DNA of 50,018 nt from Armatimonadetes bacterium 13_1_40CM_64_14 (GTDB taxonomy: Bacteria > Sysuimicrobiota > Sysuimicrobiia > Sysuimicrobiales > Kaftiobacteriaceae): contig MNEU01000007.1 in NCBI GenBank assembly GCA_001917855.1, positions 1-50,018 of the forward strand, read 5' to 3'. This document shows positions 8,761 through 18,105 of this stretch, piece after piece. Within the stretch, counting starts at the first letter, position 1; each line of letters starts with the position of its first letter. A program made the position numbers and the translations under genes. The notes beneath the pieces were generated by a model, which worked only from the letters and a program-made list of their open reading frames with translations, made no database searches and had not been told where the DNA came from.

Positions 8761-9371
8761 CCCCGCGCCCGAAGCTTGGCAAGGTCGTCGACGATCGCAT
8801 CCGGATCGAGGTTCGTGCCATATGCACCGAGGACGACGCCGCCGCGATCAATGACAAACGTGGGCGACGCGTGGTCTTGGAGGTTCTCGCTGCGCGCTTG
8901 GATTGCGATTCCATACTGTTTGTAGACGGCCTGAGTCGCGCCCGGATCGCCCGTCAAGAAGTGCCACCCGCGCATGTCCGCTTTGTAGCGGGTGGCATAG
9001 GTGCGCAACACCATCGGCGTGTCGCGGAGCGGGTCGGTCGTGATGGTGAGAAACACAACGTCCGTGTCCCACCAGCCGCGGTGCACCAACTCGCGTTGCA
9101 CCCGGGCTAAGGCGGCAGTCGTGAGCGGGCACACATCGGTGCAGTGTGTGTAGATGAAGTTCAGCAGCACGAGTTTACCGCGGAATTGACTCACCTGCAC
9201 GTAGTGGTCGTCCTGATCGATGAGGAGAAAGTTTGGTGCCCTTTTGCCGATGACGGGGAACGGAGCGGGGGCGGCGATCCCGGTTGAAACCACGGTGGCG
9301 GCGAGGAGAATGGCGCCAGCCACGGGCAGCGCATGAAGCCCTCCCTGTAACCACGCAGCGCGCTGCACCAA
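8757..9371 (-). CDS. SCO1/SenC-family copper chaperone/redoxin
   Basis: 204 aa; NFIYTHCTDVCPLTTAAL (CxxxC), HFLTGDPGATQAVYKQYGI; 4-nt overlap with the cupredoxin gene. Confidence 0.85.
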   Translation of the reverse strand: MVQRAAWLQGGLHALPVAGAILLAATVVSTGIAAPAPFPVIGKRAPNFLLIDQDDHYVQVSQFRGKLVLLNFIYTHCTDVCPLTTAALARVQRELVHRGWWDTDVVFLTITTDPLRDTPMVLRTYATRYKADMRGWHFLTGDPGATQAVYKQYGIAIQARSENLQDHASPTFVIDRGGVVLGAYGTNLDPDAIVDDLAKLRARG

Positions 9372-9457
9372 CAGGTCTCCCGGGGGTCCGCGGAACGCGA
9401 CTCGATGCCCTGTGTTTTCTGGCTGAGAGCAGTCCTTCCTGCGTTGGGGGTCAGGAC

Positions 9458-10789
9458 TCAGCGGGGGCTGGTCTGTTGGCGGCGTCCGGGCAGGAACGTG
9501 GCGGCCTGATAGTGGCTAGAGGGGTTCCACAGATACCAGCCGGATGTCAGACCGGCATCATAGGTCGCGTCCATCTGTCTGCGGATGACCGCGGGCGGAT
9601 ACGGCGCCCCCATAGTAAATGCTTGCAGCCATGGGCGCAGTTTGGCCACATGGTCGATCGGGGAGGTTCCGTCGACGCCCTCGGGCAAAGCCCCCAGGAG
9701 GCGCGCAAATCGATGGCGACGCCCCTCGGCGTACTGTAACGAGTAGTGCACAACCTCGTAGGGGTGCTCCGCCGGATTGCCAAACTGCAGGAATCCGGAC
9801 GCATAGTGCGAGGGATAGACCATGGGGGAGATGTAGTCGAAGTATAAGAAGGCATCTTCCAGGATTTGGCCGATCCCCAGATCATCCGGACGCACGGTGG
9901 CATATCCAAACAAGTCTGCGGAGAGGTGTACGCCAGTTGGACGCAATGCAGTCGTCAGGTGCTCAAAGAACCGCCGCAGGACCTGCCGCCGGGCCTGAGG
10001 GGTTGCGTCGGTGACGGGGAAGCGCATGTCCTCCAGTTTGCCGTCAGTGGGGAACCGGATGTAGTCGTAGTTCAGTTCATCAACGCCAGCCCGCGCCGCG
10101 GCGCGGCTGATCTCCACCAGGTACGTCCACACTTCCGGGGAGCCCGGGTCGACCCAGCCTAGCCCCCGATGGTCCCGCCAGATCTGCCCCGTCGCGTCCC
10201 GCACCGCCAGAGACGGCTTGACGGTGAGCAGGTGCTGGTCTTGGAACGCGGCGATGCGGACGATCACGTAGATGCCCTGGCGGTGAAACTGATCGGTGAG
10301 TGCCGCGAGGTCGATGCGCGGCCGGTCGCTCCCTAGCGCCGCGATCAGAGGGTTGTGGGTGGTGAACGCCACGACACCCGAGTAGTCCTTGACGTCGATG
10401 ACCACGCCGTTGATCTCGGTCGTCTGCGCTAAGGCCAGCGCCTCGCGCACGAGCGCGGGCGTCGCGGCGGCCCACGATGTTAAGTAGATGGCGCGAACGT
10501 CGTGGGGTGATGGCCGTGGTGCGGCCGGAATGGCCGCGCGCCTCTCCTCAGCCTCAGCGCGCAGGACGGGCGCGATGACGCCCGCCGGGGGCCTCGGGGC
10601 GATCGCACCCGACGGGAAGATGTGGCCACCGAGTGCGGCGACGTATCCGAGCTGCACCACTGTCGCCCCCATCACGGCGATCGCGATGAGCCGGACGAAG
10701 TGTGTCCGGGTGAGGCGCTCTTCGTGCACCGGTCCGGCCAAACGGGGGAGGGGGTGGAGAGGCCGGTGGGGGGGGGACTGCCGCCACAT
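9458..10789 (-). CDS. Putative glycoside hydrolase (DUF4015/GH13-like TIM barrel)
   Basis: 443 aa; VRAIYLTSWAAATPALVREALALAQTTEINGVVIDVKDYSG, ELNYDYIRFPTDG, FDYISPMVYPSHY. Confidence 0.8.
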   Translation of the reverse strand: MWRQSPPHRPLHPLPRLAGPVHEERLTRTHFVRLIAIAVMGATVVQLGYVAALGGHIFPSGAIAPRPPAGVIAPVLRAEAEERRAAIPAAPRPSPHDVRAIYLTSWAAATPALVREALALAQTTEINGVVIDVKDYSGVVAFTTHNPLIAALGSDRPRIDLAALTDQFHRQGIYVIVRIAAFQDQHLLTVKPSLAVRDATGQIWRDHRGLGWVDPGSPEVWTYLVEISRAAARAGVDELNYDYIRFPTDGKLEDMRFPVTDATPQARRQVLRRFFEHLTTALRPTGVHLSADLFGYATVRPDDLGIGQILEDAFLYFDYISPMVYPSHYASGFLQFGNPAEHPYEVVHYSLQYAEGRRHRFARLLGALPEGVDGTSPIDHVAKLRPWLQAFTMGAPYPPAVIRRQMDATYDAGLTSGWYLWNPSSHYQAATFLPGRRQQTSPR

Positions 10790-10803
10790 AGTCAGCCCCT
10801 CTG

Positions 10804-11370
10804 CTAGTGCGGTCGGAAGGTCAACAGGATGCTCACGAGGAGCTGGAGCTCATCGGCCAACTTCGTGGAGGCTTTTGCCGTCGTCCCCGTGACCACGTAC
10901 GCGTGCGTTCCCGCGATCGTCACCAACTGCATTTGGTATAGCTCGGTCCCGTCGCCCATCGTCCACATGTAGTAGCGGATCAGCGCCGGATACGCGTCGA
11001 TCACGGTCTTGTCGGTGCGCAGCCGTTGGTACCCATGGAACAGCATCCCTAGCCCGGATTCATTTTGGGCATCGTACTGGTCCACGGGGGTATTTGCGCG
11101 GACTTCTTCGTATGTGACGTTGACGTTCATCTTGCGCGCCGGCACCCCCGCCGAGTTCGGGCCGATGGCCATAAACACAATCCCCGTCGGGTTGTTGGAT
11201 ACACTCCAGCCCCCGGGATAGCTCAGCGTGAATCCCAACTCGGGATGGGTGAACATCTGCCACCCCGTGGCGGCGCGGGCGTGGGTAGGAGCAACGAGCA
11301 GAAGTACCCCCAGCAGCACTGCCAGACGGTGCGGCCATCGTCGGGCGGAAGCGTTCGCGTGGATCACCAT
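10804..11370 (-). CDS. Secreted PsbP/DUF1795-like hypothetical protein
   Basis: Trimmed to MVIHANASARRWPHRLAVLLGVLLLVAPTHARA signal peptide; WQMFTHPELGFTLSYPGGWSVSNNPTGIVF. Confidence 0.55.
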   Translation of the reverse strand: MVIHANASARRWPHRLAVLLGVLLLVAPTHARAATGWQMFTHPELGFTLSYPGGWSVSNNPTGIVFMAIGPNSAGVPARKMNVNVTYEEVRANTPVDQYDAQNESGLGMLFHGYQRLRTDKTVIDAYPALIRYYMWTMGDGTELYQMQLVTIAGTHAYVVTGTTAKASTKLADELQLLVSILLTFRPH

Positions 11371-11523
11371 GATGCTGTGATAGCGGAGGCGAGTGGGAGC
11401 GAGACCATGAGGGTCAGGATTGAAGTCAAACAAACCGGCATCTCCCAACCTCCGGGAACGCAGGGGTCATTCAGGTCTCTGCCCGCGTGCCTAAGGCGGC
11501 AGACTCGGGATTTTGCGGTGGGC

Positions 11524-12387
11524 CTACGCGCGGGCCAGCGACACGCCCGCCAGCACGATCGCCGCGCCAGCGGCCTGGAGCAGGCCCAGTGTTTCGCCGA
11601 GCAGCACCCAGGAGGCGAAGGCAGTGACCATCGGAATGAGGTTCGAGTAGACTGCCGTGCGGGGTCCCCCTACTGCCTGCACCGATGCGGACCAGATCGT
11701 GTACCCGATTGCGAGGGGGAACAGCGTGCTAAAGGCGACGGCCGCCCACGACGTCCAGCCCACCTCCGCCCAGGGTTGCTGGACGAGCTCAGGCAGCGCC
11801 GCGAGGATCAGCACCGGGGTGCCCGCGGCCATGGTGAGGGTGGTGAGTTGGAGCGGGGACATGGTGCGCAGAAAGGGGCGCGAGAAGACAGTGTAGGCGG
11901 CCCAGCACAGCGCAGACACGAGCGTCAGACCATCGCCCGCCAGCGTCACGCGGCTGAGGTGCAGCCCCGTGGGGTTCGCCACAAGCAAGAACAAGCCGCA
12001 GAAGGCCAGGACGATGCCGATCCACGTGCGTGGAGAGACGCGGTCGATCCGCAGCGCAACGGAGAGGATGGCCACAAAGAGGGGGACCATCGCAAGAATC
12101 AGGGACGAATTGTCAGCCGTCGTCCGGACCAAACCGTGAATGAACGCGATCTGGTACACCGCGTTGCCCAAGAGGCCGAGGGCGATGATTCCCGGCCACG
12201 CGGCGCGCGGAACAGGCTGGTTGCCCCCACGAGCCCCGACCGCCAAGAGGAGCACGGTGGCCCCACCGAACCGCAGGGCATTGAAGACCATCGGCGAGAT
12301 CTCGCGGAGGGTGATCTTCACGATCGGGAAGTTCACGCCCCAGACGACGACCATGGCGAGCATCGCGGCATCGGCCCGGCGGAGCAT
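11524..12387 (-). CDS. EamA/DMT-superfamily permease
   Basis: 287 aa; MLAMVVVWGVNFPIVKITLREISPMVFNALRF; ten hydrophobic segments, two EamA repeats. Confidence 0.85.
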   Translation of the reverse strand: MLRRADAAMLAMVVVWGVNFPIVKITLREISPMVFNALRFGGATVLLLAVGARGGNQPVPRAAWPGIIALGLLGNAVYQIAFIHGLVRTTADNSSLILAMVPLFVAILSVALRIDRVSPRTWIGIVLAFCGLFLLVANPTGLHLSRVTLAGDGLTLVSALCWAAYTVFSRPFLRTMSPLQLTTLTMAAGTPVLILAALPELVQQPWAEVGWTSWAAVAFSTLFPLAIGYTIWSASVQAVGGPRTAVYSNLIPMVTAFASWVLLGETLGLLQAAGAAIVLAGVSLARA

Positions 12388-12521
12388 TAAGGCGTCGCGG
12401 CGACTTTCACTCGACGCACCAAATCACCCTCACCTGTACTCACGGGACCATTCTACACGGTCGGCCCGCAGGGGCGGCTTCCAGATCCGTGGAAAGCACC
12501 GGCTGATCATCGCACGGGACG

Positions 12522-12962
12522 GTGATTGTGCCAGATCCGGAAGTCATCACAGTCTACGGTCGCCGGCTCCGGATCGTCATCAACGGGCCGGATAGCTCGC
12601 GCCGGTACAATGCGGTGGTCACGGTTCTCGACTCCGGCCGTCTCCTCACGCGCAGCCCGGTCCGGGGCCGCAGTCCCGCTGATGTGCGCGACCGCGCGCT
12701 GGAAGTCATGTACACCCTGCTGGGGATCGAGCGCTTGCACGAACAGATCACCGCCGTTGCGCGGGAGATGGCGCCGGGGGCCATCGTTGAGATCACCGAA
12801 GACGCGCAAGCGATCCACGCCGATCTGTCGGGGGGGTGGGAGTTGACGGCCCCGCTAGCGGTGGCCCGCGATCTGGTGACAGATCCCGGAACGGATTTCG
12901 CCGCCCTGCGCGCTCAGATTGAAGGACATTTTCACACCCATCTCCGCCGGTTCGAGCAGTAA
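12522..12962 (+). CDS. Hypothetical protein
   Basis: 146 aa ORF in an otherwise uncovered interval; no family recognised. Confidence 0.45.
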   Translation: MIVPDPEVITVYGRRLRIVINGPDSSRRYNAVVTVLDSGRLLTRSPVRGRSPADVRDRALEVMYTLLGIERLHEQITAVAREMAPGAIVEITEDAQAIHADLSGGWELTAPLAVARDLVTDPGTDFAALRAQIEGHFHTHLRRFEQ

Positions 12963-13101
12963 AGGACGTGACGGACTTCTCCCCGGTGCGAAACGGCTGG
13001 CTGCTTTCGTCTGGAAAGGATCACACCTCCCGCGTTGATCGTTTCCGATCTTTGACGCGCAGGAGGGAACGGGGAGGGGCGGGGTCGTAGATTCACTTTC
13101 G

Positions 13102-14103
13102 ATGAAACCGAGGTGGCGCATGCCGCGGCTGCAATCCGTAGTGGTGGCGCTAGGAGCGGTCGTACTCATGGTCGCCGGTGCCGCCGCGCAGGGGGGTCCA
13201 AAGATCTCGATCGTCGAGGCCTGGGCCATCTCCAGCGAGTCGATGGGCGATCCCGTCGGCATGGACAAGGGCTACTTTGGCAACCTCCAGGTGCAGATTG
13301 TCAGCAGCACGGGCCAATCACCCATTGACCGCGTCATGACCCTGGCCCGCGCCGGCGAGATCGTCTTCGGCATCGACTACCCCTATAACGTTCTGGAGGC
13401 GCGGGAAACACAAAAGCTCCCGCTCGTGGTTGTGGCGCACGATTTTCAGAAGTCGGCGCTCCACCTGCTCTCATGGGTGCCTTTGAACTCGCCCAAAGAC
13501 GTGAAGGGGACTGTCGGCACCTGGAGCGGATACGACAAACAGATCAAGGCGATGATCGGTCCGGGTTGGGAGCAGCGCATCAAGATCGTCACCCAGCAAG
13601 GCGACCCCGCCACGATCGGGGCCTGGATGAACAGACAATATGACTTCGCCCACGCCATGGGCTACAACGAAGTCTTGGTGGCGAAGCGCGTCGTGAAGGA
13701 TAAATACTTCGTGTACTCCTACGCCGATGACTTCGGCATGCTGTGGCCCGAAAATGTCGTCTTCACCACAGAGAAGATCGTCCGCGAGTATCCGCAGATC
13801 GTCCAGCAGTTCGTCACGGGGCATTACAAAGGGTTCCAGTTCGCCCTGGACAACCGGGAGGACGCGGCCGGGATCCTCCTCAAGTACAATCCGAGCCTGG
13901 ATCGGGCACACGAGATCGAAGGGATGGACTTCTTAGCCTCAGTCGTCCAGACACCGGCCGCCAGGCAGTACGGGCTGGGATACGTGGACCCGGCCGCGTG
14001 GAACCGGCTGACCCGGGATCTCGTGGGCGCACGGATTTTCCTGTCGGTATCCAACGTCGCGGCCGCCTACACCACGAAGTTCCCTAGCGGTGTGAAGCCG
14101 TAG
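13102..14103 (+). CDS. ABC-transporter substrate-binding protein (NMT1/TauA-like), orphan
   Basis: 333 aa; signal peptide; GMDKGYFGNLQVQIVSSTGQSPIDRVMTLARAGEIVFGIDYPYNVLEA; no permease or ATPase adjacent. Confidence 0.7.
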   Translation: MKPRWRMPRLQSVVVALGAVVLMVAGAAAQGGPKISIVEAWAISSESMGDPVGMDKGYFGNLQVQIVSSTGQSPIDRVMTLARAGEIVFGIDYPYNVLEARETQKLPLVVVAHDFQKSALHLLSWVPLNSPKDVKGTVGTWSGYDKQIKAMIGPGWEQRIKIVTQQGDPATIGAWMNRQYDFAHAMGYNEVLVAKRVVKDKYFVYSYADDFGMLWPENVVFTTEKIVREYPQIVQQFVTGHYKGFQFALDNREDAAGILLKYNPSLDRAHEIEGMDFLASVVQTPAARQYGLGYVDPAAWNRLTRDLVGARIFLSVSNVAAAYTTKFPSGVKP

Positions 14104-14206
14104 CGGCCCGCGCCTGGTTACCGGAAAAGACTGAGGGTTCGTGCAGGACGCACTGTACCCGGACGGCGCTGCGCCCTACCCAGGTCGCCGTGGGTCGAGG
14201 AGATCC

Positions 14207-14701
14207 GTGACCGACCCCCTTCCTTCTCCCGAGCTTTCACAGTGGGCGCAGACGTGGGAGCAGACCCGCCGACTCACCTATGACCTGCTCCATGCGCTGC
14301 CGTATCCGGTGATGAATTTCTCCCCCCACCCGGAGTTTGGGACGCTGATTCGGCAACTCCGCCATGCCGCCGAAATGCAAGAGCGTTACATCGCGGCGAT
14401 CCGTAGCGGGCGGATGGAGGTCCGTGCCCAGCCGCGGCAGCGGGGATTGGAACAGTCAAAGGAAAACCTTGAGGCCTACATGCGTCACCTCGATCAAGAT
14501 CTCCTCGACGCGCTGCGCGGGCTCACCCCCGACCAGCTGGGGGGCCGCATTGAGTGGGGCAAGACGGCGCTCACGCTTCGGCAGCACCTGATGCGTTTGC
14601 TGCAACATGAGACCCTGCACCACGGCATGTGGGTTTTCTACGCCAAGATCGCCGATCTGCCGCTGCCCCCTAGCTGGCAGGAGACATGGGAGCGGATCTA
14701 G
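14207..14701 (+). CDS. DinB-family protein
   Basis: GTG start at 14207 preceded by GAGGAG (longer ORF opens at 14141); FGTLIRQLRHAAEMQERYIAAI, HLMRLLQHETLHHGMWVFYAKIADLPLP. Confidence 0.7.
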   Translation: MTDPLPSPELSQWAQTWEQTRRLTYDLLHALPYPVMNFSPHPEFGTLIRQLRHAAEMQERYIAAIRSGRMEVRAQPRQRGLEQSKENLEAYMRHLDQDLLDALRGLTPDQLGGRIEWGKTALTLRQHLMRLLQHETLHHGMWVFYAKIADLPLPPSWQETWERI

Positions 14702-14782
14702 GGTGTAGATGATGGCGGCGTCGTGCGGCGCTACCGTTCAGGTTTTCCCTTGACACCCCCGGGGTCCGTGTGACAGAGTGAT

Positions 14783-14805
14783 AGTGGTCTAACCAATAGA
14801 CCACT
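14783..14805. promoter_or_regulatory. Candidate FadR/PdhR-type operator
   Basis: AGTGGTCT-aaccaat-AGACCACT perfect 8-bp inverted repeat containing TGGTctaACCA; sits between a TTGACA (14750-14755) and the GntR-gene Shine-Dalgarno (14816-14820). Confidence 0.62.
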
Positions 14806-14826
14806 CCGCACTGGTGGAGGGTCGCA

Positions 14827-15567
14827 ATCGCCTCCCACGCTCCCACAATCACCGATGAGCTGGCACCAGTCCGGCGGACTCGTGTCTACGAGGAAGTCGT
14901 AGCCCAGATCCAGCGGCTGATCGCCGACGGGCGGTTGCGCGCTGGTGATCGTTTACCCCCGGAACGAGAACTCGCCGAGCGATTTGGTGTCAGCCGTACC
15001 TCGGTCCGCGATGCCATCCGCGTTCTTGAATTCGTCGGGCTGGTCGAGCCCCGCCAGGGGGAGGGCACGGTCGTCCGCGATCTCAGTCCTGATGCGCTCG
15101 TCACCCCTGTGGCCTCGTTGTTGGCCCGCCACCGGACCTTGCTGGCCGACTTGATGGATGTCCGCAAGATGATCGAACCCGGCCTCGCCGCCCGTGCCGC
15201 CCTCCATGCTAGCCAGGACGATCTCGAGAAACTCGCACAGATCGTCACCCGCCAGCGCGATCGGGTCGCGCAGGGGGAGTCGGCGATCGAGGCGGATTCT
15301 GAATTTCACTACGCGATCGCTACGGCTGCGAATAACCGGGTTGTCTTACGCGTGGTAGACGTCCTCATGGGTTTGCTGAAGGAGAGCCGCGAACGCTCGC
15401 TCCAGGTCGCCGGGCGACCGGAACGGTCTCTGGCTGGGCATCAGCGGATTCTCCAGGCCATTCGCCGCCACGACGCCCAGGCGGCCGAGGGGGCCATGCG
15501 TCGTCACTTGGAGGAAATCGAAACCGTCGTGCTGGGACTGCAGATACAACAAAACGTGGGAGGGTAA
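14827..15567 (+). CDS. GntR/FadR-family transcriptional regulator (apparently non-canonical start)
   Basis: RVYEEVVAQIQRLIADGRLRAGDRLPPERELAERFGVSRTSVRDAIRVLEFVGLVEPRQGEGTVV plus FCD domain; reading frame runs upstream of the TTG at 14935 with no ATG/GTG/TTG; GGAGG 6 nt before ATC at 14827. Confidence 0.72.
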   Translation: MASHAPTITDELAPVRRTRVYEEVVAQIQRLIADGRLRAGDRLPPERELAERFGVSRTSVRDAIRVLEFVGLVEPRQGEGTVVRDLSPDALVTPVASLLARHRTLLADLMDVRKMIEPGLAARAALHASQDDLEKLAQIVTRQRDRVAQGESAIEADSEFHYAIATAANNRVVLRVVDVLMGLLKESRERSLQVAGRPERSLAGHQRILQAIRRHDAQAAEGAMRRHLEEIETVVLGLQIQQNVGG

Positions 15568-15570
15568 CCT

Positions 15571-16803
15571 GTGGGACGCCTCTTTGCAGTCGAGATTGTG
15601 TACCGCGGAATCTTCCAGAAGAACCTCGCCAAGAATATCAGCCGAGGTATTGTGCTCGCCGCCAAACACGACGGCAAGATCGGGATCTCCTTTGGACGGT
15701 ACGGGGATAGCCCGGAGCGCAATGGCATCCCCGCCAAGAGCTTTGCCATCATCGCCACCGACGAGGAGACGCTGCAGGAAGGGATGGCCAAGTACGAGCC
15801 CAAGGAGACTGACATCAGCATCTCTGTCGACGACACGCTGTGCAAGGGCGTGGAGTCCTGGGCGTGGTACGGCCTGCAGCCCATTAACCGGCTGCTGAAG
15901 CCTGGCGGGACGTTGATTGTGACGACGATGCAAGACGCTGACACAATTATCGGCATGGCCCACCGCAAGGACTTTCCCTACCAGCTCGCGCTGTTGCGCG
16001 GCATCCCCAGTTTCTCAGGCCTGTGGGTGTACAAGGACGACCACACGGACGTGAGGATCCTCGGGGCTATCGCCAAGGTGCTCCCGGAGTTACTCAGCTT
16101 GAACGCGGTGGAGCTGGCGATCAAAGAAGAGTGGCATGACGACTTAAAAGTGAAGTCGGCCCGCAAATCCTTTGAGCGGGTGGAGATGCGCGTCGTGGGA
16201 CCGAGCGAGGGGAACCCCGAAACGCCCTACTCGTTTGAACTGCCCAAGTGGCAGGAGATGCGCGAAGGGGTTACCATTCCGGGGATCCCCGCCGGCAAGG
16301 CGATGACCGATCCTCAGACCCAGCAGGCCGGCGGGTTCCGCCCCGACCGGAACCCGACCTTCAAGAAGTTCTCCACCCGCACGATGCGCCCGGTCGTGGA
16401 CTTCGACACCTGCGTGAAGTGTACGTTGTGCTGGCTCCAGTGTCCTGATTCCTGCTTTGACGTCACCCCGGACGCGCTCTACGACGCGAACATGGAAGCG
16501 TGCTGCGGGTGCGGCATCTGTGAGGCGGTCTGCCCCGTCGAGCACTGCATCACGATGGTGAACGAGACGGCCTTCGCGGACAACGCCAGTCAGTGGGAAG
16601 CCTGGAGGAAGGACAAAACCGGCTACCAGACTTGGCTGCAGGACAAGATCACGCACCTGCCGCCGCGGGAGCACGGGTTCCGTATCCGCGGCCAGTACGC
16701 GGAGGAGATCAAAGATCTCGTGAAGGTGGGCGTCGTGGACACCGGGGATGAAAAGATTAGCGAGCAGGTCGTGACCGACCCGCACGAGTCCGGTGCGGGG
16801 TAG
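15571..16803 (+). CDS. 2-oxoacid:ferredoxin oxidoreductase, fused gamma-delta subunit (oxalate oxidoreductase candidate)
   Basis: 410 aa; gamma-domain followed by a 2x[4Fe-4S] ferredoxin domain: CVKCTLCWLQCPDSC and CCGCGICEAVCPVEHC. Confidence 0.85.
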   Translation: MGRLFAVEIVYRGIFQKNLAKNISRGIVLAAKHDGKIGISFGRYGDSPERNGIPAKSFAIIATDEETLQEGMAKYEPKETDISISVDDTLCKGVESWAWYGLQPINRLLKPGGTLIVTTMQDADTIIGMAHRKDFPYQLALLRGIPSFSGLWVYKDDHTDVRILGAIAKVLPELLSLNAVELAIKEEWHDDLKVKSARKSFERVEMRVVGPSEGNPETPYSFELPKWQEMREGVTIPGIPAGKAMTDPQTQQAGGFRPDRNPTFKKFSTRTMRPVVDFDTCVKCTLCWLQCPDSCFDVTPDALYDANMEACCGCGICEAVCPVEHCITMVNETAFADNASQWEAWRKDKTGYQTWLQDKITHLPPREHGFRIRGQYAEEIKDLVKVGVVDTGDEKISEQVVTDPHESGAG

Positions 16804-16836
16804 CGTGCAAAGAAAACCTCACGGGCCGATCGGAGG

Positions 16837-18063
16837 ATGAGCATGGCGAAAGTCATCGAGAAGGCGCAGCAAGAGAAAGAAGCCCTTATCAGCGGGAGCG
16901 AGGCGATTGCGGTTGCCTGCAAGCTGGCTGACGTCGATGTCATCACCGCGTACCCCATCCGGCCGTACGATACGGTGATGCAGTACGTGGCCAAGCTGGT
17001 GGCCAATGGGGAGCTGGATTGTGAGTACATCGTGGCCGAGTCCGAGCACTCCCAGTTTGAGATCGTCAAGCACGCCTCCGCCGTGGGAGCGCGCGTCTTT
17101 TGCGGCAGCAGCGGGGTTGGGTGGATGTACGCGTTTGAGGCGCTGACCGTCACCCCCGCCCTGCGTATCCCGATGGTGGCGATGGTCGGCAATCGCGCCC
17201 TGGACGACCCCGGCGCCTTCGGGGTTGAACACAACGACGCGCTGGCCGTGCGCGACCTCGGCTGGCAGCTCGTCTGGGTCGATTCGGCGCAGGAGGCGCT
17301 CGACACGGCGCTGATCGCCTACCGCGTTGCCGAGGACCGCCGGGTGTTTCTGCCCTGCGCGATCGCCTGCGACGGGGCATTTCTCACGCACTCGCAGTCG
17401 ATGGTGAAAATCCCCCCGCAGGAGTGGGTGAACGCCTTCCTGCCCCCGTACAATCGCGGCGACCTGCAGCTGCATCCCGACAACCCCATCACGATTGCCC
17501 CACAAGTGAACGAGGACTGGCTGATGGAGTTGCGCAAGCACAACGACGAGGCCATGAAACGGTCGCGCGATGTGGTCATTCCCGAGGCCTATCGCGACTT
17601 TGAGCGCATTTTTAACCGATCGTATGGGAACCCGTTCTTTGAGGAGTACCAGACCGCGGATGCGGATGTGGTGCTGGTGGGCATGGGCACCCTGTCCATG
17701 CCGGTGAAAGTCGCCATTCGGCAGATGCGCAAGGAAGGCAAGAAAGTCGGGTTCGTCCGCCTGCGCTGGTTCCGGCCCTTCCCAGCCGAGCAACTCGCCA
17801 AGACACTCAGCCGCTTCGGGGCGATCGGCGTCATCGACCGCGACTTCTCGTTTGGCGCGCCGTACGTCAGCGGGGTGGTGGCCACAGAGATCCGTGCCGC
17901 GCTGTACCCGGTGGACAAGCGGCCGCCGCTGCTGGACTTCATCAGCGGCTTGGGAGGCCGGGAGGTGACGGTGCCCGATGTCCGGCGCATGAGCGACATG
18001 CTGTTTGCCGCGCGGGCCGGCACGCCGCAACCGTTGACGACCTGGGTGGGCGTCCGCGAGTGA
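16837..18063 (+). CDS. 2-oxoacid:ferredoxin oxidoreductase alpha subunit (oxalate oxidoreductase candidate)
   Basis: 408 aa; SGSEAIAVACKLADVDVITAYPIRPYDT, ESEHSQFEIVKHASAVGARVF, GNRALDDPGAFGVEHNDALAVRDLGW. Confidence 0.85.
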   Translation: MSMAKVIEKAQQEKEALISGSEAIAVACKLADVDVITAYPIRPYDTVMQYVAKLVANGELDCEYIVAESEHSQFEIVKHASAVGARVFCGSSGVGWMYAFEALTVTPALRIPMVAMVGNRALDDPGAFGVEHNDALAVRDLGWQLVWVDSAQEALDTALIAYRVAEDRRVFLPCAIACDGAFLTHSQSMVKIPPQEWVNAFLPPYNRGDLQLHPDNPITIAPQVNEDWLMELRKHNDEAMKRSRDVVIPEAYRDFERIFNRSYGNPFFEEYQTADADVVLVGMGTLSMPVKVAIRQMRKEGKKVGFVRLRWFRPFPAEQLAKTLSRFGAIGVIDRDFSFGAPYVSGVVATEIRAALYPVDKRPPLLDFISGLGGREVTVPDVRRMSDMLFAARAGTPQPLTTWVGVRE

Positions 18064-18105
18064 CGCCCGAGAGACCGAATTCGCAGGACCACATCGTGGT
18101 CGGGG

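Noticed and set aside
11065-12390. 441-aa plus-strand ORF opposite the EamA permease and DUF1795-like gene
   Set aside because: Charged, low-complexity sequence with no fold signature; antisense artefact.
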